Source: Nitrospinae bacterium RIFCSPLOWO2_12_39_16 (GTDB lineage: Bacteria; Nitrospinota; Nitrospinia; UBA9942). Taken from it: a stretch of 5,164 bases of DNA. A program made the position numbers and the translations under genes. Where the stretch lies: positions 1 to 5,164 of the forward strand of contig MHDO01000076.1 in NCBI GenBank assembly GCA_001805005.1, read 5' to 3'. Under the pieces are notes generated by a model. That model searched no databases and was not told the DNA's origin. It saw only the letters and a list, made by a program, of their open reading frames with translations. Shown here in pieces: positions 1 to 5,164 of the stretch. Position 1 is the first letter of the stretch. Every line of letters begins with the position of its first letter.

Positions 1-1129
1 ACCTCAACTCCTTCTCCATCGCTATCGGTGTTATCAATTCAACATTCATTGTTATGTTATCTCCAGGCATTACCATCTCTACTCCTTCAGGAAGCTGTAC
101 TACTCCAGTCACATCTGTCGTCCTAAAGTAAAACTGAGGCCTGTATCCCTTGAAGAATGGTGTGTGCCTCCCGCCTTCCTCCTTCGTCAGTATGTACGCT
201 TCTGCCTTGAATTTGGTATGGGGGGTTATCGCACCGCTCTTTGCCAATACCTGCCCTCTTTCTACTTCTTCCCTCTTTGTGCCTCTTAGGAGTATCCCAA
301 CATTATCCCCTGCCTGTCCCTGATCTAACAGTTTCCTGAACATCTCTACTCCGGTTACTACTGTCTTCTGGGTAGGCTTTATTCCTACTATTTCTATTTC
401 GTCTCCTACTTTTACTATTCCCCTCTCTATCCTACCTGTTACTACTGTCCCTCTGCCGCTTATGCTGAATACATCTTCTATCGCCATCATGAACGGTTTT
501 TCTATGTCCCTCTTCGGGGTCGGTATGTATTTGTCTATGGCATCCATTAAATCCCATATGCATTTGCTCTTTACAGGGTCTTCTGGATTCTGTAATGCCT
601 GTAATGCGCTTCCCTTCACTATTGGTATTTCGTCTCCGGGAAATTCATATTTAGTCAATAATTCCCTTACTTCAAGTTCTACAAGCTCCATTAGTTCAGG
701 GTCTGTTACCATGTCAACTTTGTTCATGAATACTACTATATACGGCACCCCAACCTGTCTTGCTAAGAGTATATGCTCTCTTGTCTGGGGCATCGGTCCG
801 TCTGCCGCACTTACTACGAGTATTGCACCGTCCATCTGAGCCGCTCCGGTTATCATGTTCTTTACATAGTCTGCGTGTCCGGGGCAGTCAACATGGGCAT
901 AGTGTCGGTTTGTTGTCTGGTATTCTATGTGGGCTATGCTTATTGTTATCCACCTCTCTCTTTCTTCAGGGGCCTTATCTATCTGGTCGTATGGTATATA
1001 TTCGGCTAATCCCTTTTTTGATAATACTTCCGTTATTGATGCTGTTAGTGTGGTCTTGCCGTGGTCTACATGCCCTATCGTGCCTACATTTACATGCGGC
1101 TTCGTCCTTTCAAATTTCTCCTTTGCCAT
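1..1129 (-). CDS. tuf: Elongation factor Tu (EF-Tu), 3' end cut by window edge
   Basis: EF-Tu is the cytoplasmic GTPase that delivers aminoacyl-tRNA to the ribosomal A site. I translated the whole minus-strand frame from the ATG at 1129 and it is open to the window edge: 376 residues, so about 20 of the usual 395-400 are missing. Visible motifs are the P-loop GHVDHGKT (residues 19-26), DCPGH (81-85), NKVD (136-139) and SAL (174-176), followed by domain II (SGRGTVVTGRIERG) and domain III (FYFRTTDVTG). The start is fixed by the canonical N-terminus MAKEKFERTKPHVNVGTIGH and a GGAGGG Shine-Dalgarno just upstream. One residue is abnormal: switch I reads RWITI (59-63), with Trp60 where EF-Tu normally has Gly. 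The Mg-binding Thr62 is present. All 31 Ile codons are ATA, and 18 of 19 Arg codons are AGA or AGG. It follows fusA, as is usual in str operons. Whether a second tuf copy exists cannot be seen here. Confidence 0.97.
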   Translation of the reverse strand, partial: MAKEKFERTKPHVNVGTIGHVDHGKTTLTASITEVLSKKGLAEYIPYDQIDKAPEERERWITISIAHIEYQTTNRHYAHVDCPGHADYVKNMITGAAQMDGAILVVSAADGPMPQTREHILLARQVGVPYIVVFMNKVDMVTDPELMELVELEVRELLTKYEFPGDEIPIVKGSALQALQNPEDPVKSKCIWDLMDAIDKYIPTPKRDIEKPFMMAIEDVFSISGRGTVVTGRIERGIVKVGDEIEIVGIKPTQKTVVTGVEMFRKLLDQGQAGDNVGILLRGTKREEVERGQVLAKSGAITPHTKFKAEAYILTKEEGGRHTPFFKGYRPQFYFRTTDVTGVVQLPEGVEMVMPGDNITMNVELITPIAMEKELR

Positions 1130-1133
1130 ATAA

Positions 1134-1139
1134 CCCTCC
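1134..1139 (-). promoter_or_regulatory. Shine-Dalgarno of tuf
   Basis: The minus strand reads GGAGGG followed by TTAT and the ATG of tuf. The match to the 16S anti-Shine-Dalgarno is strong and the spacing is short (4-5 nt). It supports the start at 1129. It lies directly after the T-rich tail of the fusA-tuf hairpin, so ribosome binding could compete with that structure. Confidence 0.85.
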
Positions 1140-1140
1140 G

Positions 1141-1206
1141 TAAAAATAAAGTAGGCAGTATGCAGTAAAGCAGAGAATATATGTTCCTTACTCCTTACTG
1201 CCTACT
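1141..1206 (-). terminator. Possible intrinsic terminator or attenuator between fusA and tuf
   Basis: The arms AGTAGGCAGTA (1150-1160) and its exact complement (1196-1206) form an 11-bp perfect stem. The pairing continues inward with isolated mismatches at 1161/1195, 1163/1193 and 1169/1187, leaving a small AT-rich loop around 1171-1185. In the transcribed minus direction the stem is followed at once by TTTATTTTTA (1150-1141), a terminator-like U-rich tail. A complete terminator here would separate tuf from fusA, yet no clear promoter for tuf is visible downstream. Partial attenuation, an RNA processing site, or a by-product of the heptamer palindrome are therefore all possible. Confidence 0.4.
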
Positions 1207-1221
1207 GTTTACTGCTTACTG
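1149..1221. repeat. Inverted array of 7-bp repeats filling the fusA-tuf gap
   Basis: On the plus strand, 1187-1221 is five in-phase 7-mers with consensus CTTACTG: CTTACTC at 1187, CTTACTG at 1194, CCTACTG at 1201, TTTACTG at 1208 and CTTACTG at 1215. At 1149-1169 three 7-mers of the complementary type occur: AAGTAGG, CAGTATG and CAGTAAA. The two arrays face each other across a unique AT-rich centre of about 17 bp. The element occupies most of the 95-bp gap and encodes nothing. It resembles the dispersed heptanucleotide repeats known from several bacterial genomes (for example the STRR class of cyanobacteria), but family membership cannot be judged from one copy. Confidence 0.8.
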
Positions 1222-1224
1222 TTT

Positions 1225-3330
1225 TTATACTGCTACCTTTTCCCTTAAACCCCCGGTAGCCTTAGCTATAATTTCATCACTTAAACTTCTCGGCACCTCT
1301 TCATAATGACTGAACTGCATTGAATAGGCAGCCCTGCCCTGCGTCTTTGAACGAAGGTCAGTTGCATAGCCGAACATTGCTGAGAGAGGGATAAATGCCT
1401 TTATTATCCTTCCATTCCCCCTCTGCTCCATCTCATTTATCCTCCCTCTCCGGGAATTGAGGTCGCCAATTACATCACCCATATATTCGTCCGGCACTAC
1501 AACCTCTACATCCATTATCGGTTCTAATATTACAGGATTCGCCTTCTGACATGCAGACTTAAATGCCATAGAGGCAGCAATCTTAAATGCCATTTCAGAT
1601 GAGTCAACATCATGGTATGAGCCGTCAAACAGAGTTACCTTAATATCCACTACAGGGTAACTTGCCAAAACACCGTTTTCAAGAGCCTCTTTAACACCTT
1701 TTTCAGCAGCTGGAATATATTCCCTCGGTATTACACCGCCTACTATATCATTTTCAAACTCAAATCCCTTACCCGCTTCAAGAGGTTCAACCTTAATCCA
1801 TACATGGCCATACTGTCCCCTGCCGCCTGACTGCCTGATATATTTACCTTCAGCCTCTATCTCTTTTCTTATAGTTTCTTTGTATGATACCTGCGGCTTT
1901 GATACATTTGCACTTATATTAAACTCCCTCCTTAAACGATCTACCAATACTTCAAGATGAAGCTCTCCCATCCCTGAAATAATTGTCTGCCCTGTCTCAT
2001 CATCAACCTTTACCTTAAATGTAGGGTCCTCTTGTGCTAATTTATTAAGAGACTCCCCAAGCTTATCCTGCTCCGCCTTTGTCTTTGGCTCTATCGCAAC
2101 AGATATAACCGGTTCAGGGAACTGTATTGATTCAAGGATTATTGTTTTATCTTCACCGCAGAGGGTATCCCCTGTAAGTGTCTTTTTTAATCCTACAGCA
2201 GCGCCAATATCCCCTGCCCTTACCTCATTCACATCCTCTCTTTTATTGGCATGCATCTTTACCAGACGCCCTATCCTCTCTTTAACATCCCTTATAGGAT
2301 TATACACATACGAGCTGCCGGTAAGAACACCTGAATATACCCTGAAGAATGTCAACTGCCCCACAAACGGGTCTGTCATTATCTTGAATGCAAGCGCAGA
2401 GAACGGCTCATCATCAGAAGCCTTGCGGATTTCTTCTTTATCGTTTTCCGGATTTATTCCCTTTACCGGAGGTATATCCATTGGAGATGGAAGATATTTC
2501 ACTACGGCATCAAGGAGCGGCTGAACAGCCTTATTCTTAAAAGATGCACCGCACAGCACAGGGATTATTTTCATCGCAATGGTCCCCTTCCTGATACCCT
2601 TTTCAATCTCCTCCACCGACAACTCCTCACCGCCAAGATATTTCTCCATTAATCCATCATCCTGCTCTGCCGCAACCTCTATAAGTTTCTCCCTTAATTC
2701 TGCTGCCTTATCTTTATACTCCTGAGGTATATCTGTTTCCTTATATACACTCCCTTTCTGCTCGTGCTCTTCATATACAATTGCCTTCATCTTTACAATA
2801 TCTATAACGCCCTTAAAATTGTCTTCAGCGCCGTAAGGCATTTGCAATGGAACAGTATTAGCACCCAATTTATTTTTCATCTGCTCTACACATCTAAAGA
2901 AGTTTGCACCGACCCTGTCCATCTTATTTACAAAGGCTATCCTTGGCACCTTGTATTTATCTGCCTGTCTCCATACAGTCTCTGACTGAGGCTGGACTCC
3001 TCCAACTGCACAGAACACACCAACTGCCCCATCCAGAACCCTGAGCGACCTTTCTACCTCCACGGTAAAGTCCACATGGCCCGGCGTATCAATTATGTTT
3101 ATACTGTTGTCCAGCCATGAACATGTAGTAGCAGCCGATGTAATAGTTATACCCCTCTCCTGCTCCTGCTCCATCCAGTCCATAGTTGTATTTCCATCAT
3201 CCACATCGCCCATACGATGCGTCCTGCCGGTATAGAATAGTATCCTCTCGGTAGTTGTTGTCTTACCTGCATCTATATGGGCTATAATCCCTATATTTCT
3301 TACCTTTTCTAATGGTATATTTCTTGCCAT
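1225..3330 (-). CDS. fusA: Elongation factor G (EF-G)
   Basis: EF-G is the cytoplasmic GTPase that drives tRNA-mRNA translocation and, with ribosome recycling factor, splits post-termination ribosomes. The 701 residues match the usual 690-705. The G domain shows the P-loop AHIDAGKT (17-24), switch I RGITI (59-63), DTPGH (81-85) and NKMD (135-138). The G5 position reads GASFKNK (261-267) where GSAFKNK is commoner. The domain II segment PFVGQLTFFRVYSG, domain III segment SGMGELHLEVLVDRLRREF, domain IV segment GGRGQYGHV near residue 510 and domain V segment ILEPIMDVEVVVP are all present, and the C-terminus is intact. It reads as classical EF-G, without signs of the tetracycline-resistance or EF-G2 paralogues. 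The ATG lies 14 bp after rpsG. The last two sense codons, GCAGTA, match the repeat that follows the stop. Ile codons sampled at the 5' end mix ATA with ATT, unlike tuf. Confidence 0.98.
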   Translation of the reverse strand: MARNIPLEKVRNIGIIAHIDAGKTTTTERILFYTGRTHRMGDVDDGNTTMDWMEQEQERGITITSAATTCSWLDNSINIIDTPGHVDFTVEVERSLRVLDGAVGVFCAVGGVQPQSETVWRQADKYKVPRIAFVNKMDRVGANFFRCVEQMKNKLGANTVPLQMPYGAEDNFKGVIDIVKMKAIVYEEHEQKGSVYKETDIPQEYKDKAAELREKLIEVAAEQDDGLMEKYLGGEELSVEEIEKGIRKGTIAMKIIPVLCGASFKNKAVQPLLDAVVKYLPSPMDIPPVKGINPENDKEEIRKASDDEPFSALAFKIMTDPFVGQLTFFRVYSGVLTGSSYVYNPIRDVKERIGRLVKMHANKREDVNEVRAGDIGAAVGLKKTLTGDTLCGEDKTIILESIQFPEPVISVAIEPKTKAEQDKLGESLNKLAQEDPTFKVKVDDETGQTIISGMGELHLEVLVDRLRREFNISANVSKPQVSYKETIRKEIEAEGKYIRQSGGRGQYGHVWIKVEPLEAGKGFEFENDIVGGVIPREYIPAAEKGVKEALENGVLASYPVVDIKVTLFDGSYHDVDSSEMAFKIAASMAFKSACQKANPVILEPIMDVEVVVPDEYMGDVIGDLNSRRGRINEMEQRGNGRIIKAFIPLSAMFGYATDLRSKTQGRAAYSMQFSHYEEVPRSLSDEIIAKATGGLREKVAV

Positions 3331-3342
3331 CTTATTTTAAAA

Positions 3343-3348
3343 CCTCAC
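3343..3348 (-). promoter_or_regulatory. Shine-Dalgarno of fusA, overlapping the rpsG stop
   Basis: The minus strand reads GTGAGG here, sharing the TGA stop of rpsG (3347-3345). The GAGG core is 12 nt from the ATG of fusA, longer than the usual 5-9 nt. No better site lies closer. The overlap and 14-bp gap suggest translational coupling, with ribosomes ending rpsG restarting on fusA. Confidence 0.55.
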
Positions 3349-3815
3349 CACTTATAATGAGAGAATGCCCTGTTTGCCTCAGCCATCTTATGCACATCAT
3401 CCCTCTTCTTCATTGCACTGCCTGTCTTATTAAATGCATCCAAAAGCTCTGCCGCCAGTCTCTCCTGCATTGTCTTCTCTCCGCGTCCTCTCGCACTGCC
3501 AACTATCCACCTTATACTGAGGGTATTCCTTCTTTCAGGCCTTATATCCACAGGAATCTGATATGTGGCACCTCCTACCCTTCTCGGTCTAACCTCTAAC
3601 ATAGGTTTTACATTATCAAGTGCCTTCCTGAAAATCTTCAATGGCTCATCTTTGCCTTTGTTCTTAATTATTTCCATTGCATCATACATTATTGCCTCGG
3701 CTGTACTCTTCTTGCCATCACTCATAATCAGATTTATCATCTTAGCAACAAGAGGGTCGCTATACTTAAGATCAGATACTACAACTTTTTTAATTGAAAC
3801 CTTTCTCCTTGACAT
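3345..3815 (-). CDS. rpsG: 30S ribosomal protein S7
   Basis: S7 is a primary 16S rRNA-binding protein that nucleates folding of the 30S head and lines the exit-site tRNA path. The 156 residues are the normal length. Conserved signatures are DGKKSTAE (33-40), RRVGGATYQIPV (78-89) in the beta-hairpin that contacts rRNA and tRNA, RPERR (92-96), EKTMQERLAAELLDA, and the C-terminal AEANRAFSHYKW (145-156). The ATG gives the expected short basic start MSRRK and has AAGGAG four bases upstream. It sits 8 bp after rpsL and 14 bp before fusA. In E. coli S7 represses its own operon by binding the rpsL-rpsG intercistronic RNA. An 8-bp gap cannot hold such a site by itself, so that mode of control is probably absent. 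Confidence 0.98.
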   Translation of the reverse strand: MSRRKVSIKKVVVSDLKYSDPLVAKMINLIMSDGKKSTAEAIMYDAMEIIKNKGKDEPLKIFRKALDNVKPMLEVRPRRVGGATYQIPVDIRPERRNTLSIRWIVGSARGRGEKTMQERLAAELLDAFNKTGSAMKKRDDVHKMAEANRAFSHYKW

Positions 3816-3819
3816 AAAA

Positions 3820-3825
3820 CTCCTT
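3820..3825 (-). promoter_or_regulatory. Shine-Dalgarno of rpsG, overlapping the rpsL stop
   Basis: The minus strand reads AAGGAG, then TTTT, then the ATG of rpsG. Its first two bases are the last two of the rpsL TAA stop (3826-3824). This arrangement fits coupled translation of S12 and S7. Confidence 0.8.
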
Positions 3826-4201
3826 ATTGTTTCTTTGGCCTTTTTGCCCCGTATTTTGACCTTGCCTGCATACGATTCTGAACCCCTAATGTATCAAGGG
3901 AACCCCTGATTATGTGGTAGCGAACTCCAGGAAGGTCTTTAACCCTGCCGCCCCTTATCAAGACAATGGCATGCTCTTGAAGATTATGGCCTACGCCGGG
4001 TATATAGGTAGTAACCTCTATTTTATTAGTCAACCTGACCCTTGCCACTTTTCTCAATGCTGAATTTGGTTTCTTAGGGGTCGTAGTGTAAACCCTAACG
4101 CATACACCTCTCTTCTGAGGACACTCGTTAAGTGCCGGACTGCTTGTCTTGTTTTTTACCTTTTCTCTACCCTTTCTTATTAACTGATTTATGGTTGGCA
4201 A
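3824..4201 (-). CDS. rpsL: 30S ribosomal protein S12, TTG start
   Basis: S12 sits at the 30S decoding centre, where it monitors codon-anticodon pairing and interacts with EF-Tu and EF-G. The 125 residues have the normal length and canonical N-terminus MPTINQLIRKGR. PKKPNSALRK (42-51) and GGRVKDLPGVRYH (84-96) are intact. Lys43 and Lys88, the classic streptomycin-resistance positions, are both lysine, so the sequence predicts a streptomycin-sensitive S12. Asp89 is the residue methylthiolated by RimO in other bacteria. The initiation codon is TTG (4201-4199). The triplet immediately upstream in frame is TAA, so no earlier start is possible, and GAGGTGAG lies four bases before the TTG. It is the first gene after the strong promoter at 4279-4306 and probably heads the rpsL-rpsG-fusA transcript. 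Confidence 0.98.
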   Translation of the reverse strand: MPTINQLIRKGREKVKNKTSSPALNECPQKRGVCVRVYTTTPKKPNSALRKVARVRLTNKIEVTTYIPGVGHNLQEHAIVLIRGGRVKDLPGVRYHIIRGSLDTLGVQNRMQARSKYGAKRPKKQ

Positions 4202-4205
4202 TTAT

Positions 4206-4213
4206 CTCACCTC
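4206..4213 (-). promoter_or_regulatory. Shine-Dalgarno deciding the TTG start of rpsL
   Basis: GAGGTGAG on the minus strand contains seven consecutive bases complementary to the 16S 3' end (GAGGTGA). It is followed by ATAA and then TTG. This extended site fixes the TTG as the start and may compensate for the weak start codon. Confidence 0.85.
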
Positions 4214-4220
4214 AAATTTT

Positions 4221-4247
4221 AAAATCAGGCAGTCATGCCTAAATTTT
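4221..4247 (-). promoter_or_regulatory. Leader hairpin between the promoter and rpsL
   Basis: In the minus-strand RNA, AGGCA and TGCCT pair around a TGAC loop (4227-4240). AAAAT with ATTTT extend the stem (4243-4247 with 4221-4225) across a small 2/1 internal loop. It ends 8 bases before the rpsL Shine-Dalgarno and has no U-run after it, so it does not look like a terminator. A role as a protein-binding leader element or mRNA stabiliser is possible but is inference. The stem is short and could be chance. Confidence 0.35.
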
Positions 4248-4278
4248 TCAGATCAAATTCAATTAAAGCAAAGTATTT

Positions 4279-4320
4279 ATTGTAACAACTAAAAAAAATA
4301 TGTCAAGATTTTTTTTGAAA
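4279..4320 (-). promoter_or_regulatory. Strong sigma70-type promoter for rpsL-rpsG-fusA
   Basis: Reading the minus strand, a perfect -35 TTGACA (4306-4301) is followed by a 16-bp spacer and a -10 TACAAT (4284-4279). A TG one base before it makes an extended -10 (TGTTACAAT). Upstream of the -35 lies an eight-A tract (4316-4309) after ATATTTC, resembling an UP element. Transcription should begin near 4274-4269, giving a leader of about 70 nt before rpsL. The bases after the -10 are AT-rich, not the GC-rich discriminator of typical stringently controlled E. coli ribosomal promoters. The promoter lets the str genes be expressed independently of rpoBC. Confidence 0.8.
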
Positions 4321-4340
4321 TATCTGACATATTTTTTCTA
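4290..4340 (-). terminator. AT-rich inverted repeat at the rpoC stop; possible terminator
   Basis: The minus-strand arm TAGAAAAAATATGTCA (4340-4325) begins with the rpoC stop codon itself. It pairs with TGACATATTTTTTTTA (4305-4290): 15 Watson-Crick pairs and one G-U over 16 positions, with a 19-nt loop. The loop can pair further (GAT with ATC, past one bulged T). The 3' arm carries an eight-U run, so this could act as a weak intrinsic terminator of rpoC. The stem has very few G-C pairs. The same 3' arm contains most of the -35 of the rpsL promoter, so it could instead be an operator. Confidence 0.45.
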
Positions 4341-5164
4341 AACTGTCACATCCTCTACTTCCTGCGGAACTTCCCCTATCTTCTCTTTTTCTAAAATCTT
4401 CTCCATCTCAAGGGCAATATCCTGATACATCTTTATGCCTGTACCTGCAGGGATAAGCCTACCCATAATTACACTCTCTTTCAATCCCTTCAGATAATCA
4501 ATCTTACCGCTTATGCTTGCCTCAGTAAGGACCCTTGTTGTCTCCTGGAAAGATGCAGCAGAGATAAAGCTCTCAGTGCTGAGCGAGGATTTAGTGATGC
4601 CAAGAAGTGTAGGCCTGCCCTTTGCACGTTTTCCGCCTTCAGCAACTGCCTCTTCATTTTTTCTCGTGAATACATTCTTTGGCACCTGCTCCCCAATGAG
4701 AAAATCTGTATCACCGGAATCCTCAATAATGAGATGCTTCATCATCTGTTTTACTATAACCTCAATATGTTTATCATTTATCTGAACACCCTGAAGCCTG
4801 TACACCTCCTGAACCTCATTAACCAGATACTTCTGAAGTTCATCTACACCAAGCACGTTCAGTATATCATGCGGGTCAACAACGCCGTCCATCAACTGTT
4901 CACCTGCCTTGATCCTGTCACCTTCATGAACGCTGACATGCTTTCCCCTCGGAATCAAATACTCCCTCTTTTCTCCATCGTCGGCAACAATGGTAACGAG
5001 CCTCTTACCCTGAACAAATCCTCCGAGTTTGACTGTCCCGTTTATCTCTCCAATGATTGCCTTCTCGTGAGGTTTTCTTGCCTCAAAGAGTTCTGCAACC
5101 CTTGGAAGGCCACCTGTAATATCCTTTGTCTTTGTGGTCTCTCTCGGTATCTTCGCAATTACAT
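4338..5164 (-). CDS. rpoC: RNA polymerase subunit beta', C-terminal part only
   Basis: Beta' carries most of the RNA polymerase active site. Only the last 274 residues are here; the gene enters from the right edge with its first complete codon at 5162. The segment begins with VIAKIPRETTKTKDITGG, then LPRVAELFEARKP, the conserved stretch just after the trigger loop. It continues with PHDILNVLGVDELQKYLVNE, VYRLQGVQINDKHIEVIV, LLGITKSSLSTESFISAASF and GRLIPAGTG near the end. All match the beta' C-terminus, and the acidic tail ends EDVTV before TAG (4340-4338). I read the frame through to the edge without a stop. A TTG at 4958 could be mistaken for a start, but it is an internal leucine in EYLIPRGKH. 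Ile codons mix ATT, ATC and ATA, unlike tuf. It is followed by a 136-bp gap with its own promoter, so rpoBC and the str genes are probably at least partly separate transcripts. Confidence 0.97.
   Translation of the reverse strand, partial: VIAKIPRETTKTKDITGGLPRVAELFEARKPHEKAIIGEINGTVKLGGFVQGKRLVTIVADDGEKREYLIPRGKHVSVHEGDRIKAGEQLMDGVVDPHDILNVLGVDELQKYLVNEVQEVYRLQGVQINDKHIEVIVKQMMKHLIIEDSGDTDFLIGEQVPKNVFTRKNEEAVAEGGKRAKGRPTLLGITKSSLSTESFISAASFQETTRVLTEASISGKIDYLKGLKESVIMGRLIPAGTGIKMYQDIALEMEKILEKEKIGEVPQEVEDVTV

Noticed and set aside
462..1143. Four overlapping plus-strand open frames (462-839, 760-1143, 773-1009, 927-1133)
   Set aside because: They lie antisense to tuf, whose full translation is an excellent EF-Tu. 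They overlap one another, have no recognisable content and no convincing ribosome binding sites.
1171..1224. A dedicated tuf promoter in the fusA-tuf gap
   Set aside because: TATATT occurs in the centre of the palindrome on the minus strand, but no convincing -35 lies at the right distance. The A/T-rich repeats make a chance match likely.
2246..3909. Plus-strand open frames at 2246-2524, 2764-2985, 3312-3599 and 3565-3909
   Set aside because: All are antisense shadows of fusA, rpsG and rpsL, with low-complexity or odd composition and no family resemblance.
3824..4201. Streptomycin-resistance alleles in rpsL
   Set aside because: Positions 43 and 88 are both lysine and Pro91 is present, which is the sensitive type.
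4511..4785. Open frames at 4511-4726 (minus) and 4513-4785 (plus) inside rpoC
   Set aside because: Both overlap conserved rpoC coding sequence in other frames and have no independent support.
4338..4958. A complete 206-residue gene starting at 4958
   Set aside because: The codon at 4956-4958 is TTG, an internal leucine of beta'. The same frame continues upstream to the window edge with conserved RpoC sequence.
1..5164. CRISPR array, tRNA or rRNA gene, insertion sequence, or novel accessory system
   Set aside because: The window is almost fully occupied by core str operon genes. The only gaps are 8, 14, 95 and 136 bp, and none holds such an element.

Overview
The window is a stretch of the bacterial str operon. 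All genes lie on the minus strand, so transcription runs from high to low coordinates: rpoC (3' end only), rpsL (S12), rpsG (S7), fusA (EF-G) and tuf (EF-Tu, missing about 20 C-terminal residues at the left edge). This order is common across Bacteria. The protein sequences suggest a Nitrospirota or deltaproteobacterial (Desulfobacterota-like) lineage, or a related uncultured group. That is an impression from sequence style only (AT-leaning DNA, strong use of ATA and AGR codons, S12 and EF-Tu wording), and it is a weak one.

Layout from right to left. The rpoC tail (5164-4338) encodes the conserved C-terminal part of RNA polymerase beta'. A 136-bp AT-rich gap follows. It holds a long inverted repeat that starts at the rpoC stop codon, a strong-looking sigma70 promoter (UP-like A-tract, TTGACA, 16-bp spacer, extended -10 TGTTACAAT), and a small leader hairpin before rpsL. 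The genes rpsL, rpsG and fusA are then packed with gaps of 8 and 14 bp. The Shine-Dalgarno sequences of rpsG and fusA overlap the stop codon of the gene before. rpsL starts at TTG. A 95-bp gap between fusA and tuf is filled by an array of 7-bp repeats arranged as a large inverted repeat with a T-rich tail, followed by a good Shine-Dalgarno and tuf.

The genes work together in gene expression: beta' in transcription, S12 and S7 in the 30S decoding centre and head, EF-G in translocation, and EF-Tu in aminoacyl-tRNA delivery. All are normal in length and motif content with one exception: tuf encodes Trp instead of the near-invariant Gly in the switch I RGITI motif.

No previously undescribed system is visible. 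The points worth a second look are the EF-Tu switch I substitution, the heptamer palindrome between fusA and tuf, the terminator-like dyad overlapping the rpsL promoter, the TTG start of rpsL, and the exclusive use of ATA for isoleucine in tuf.
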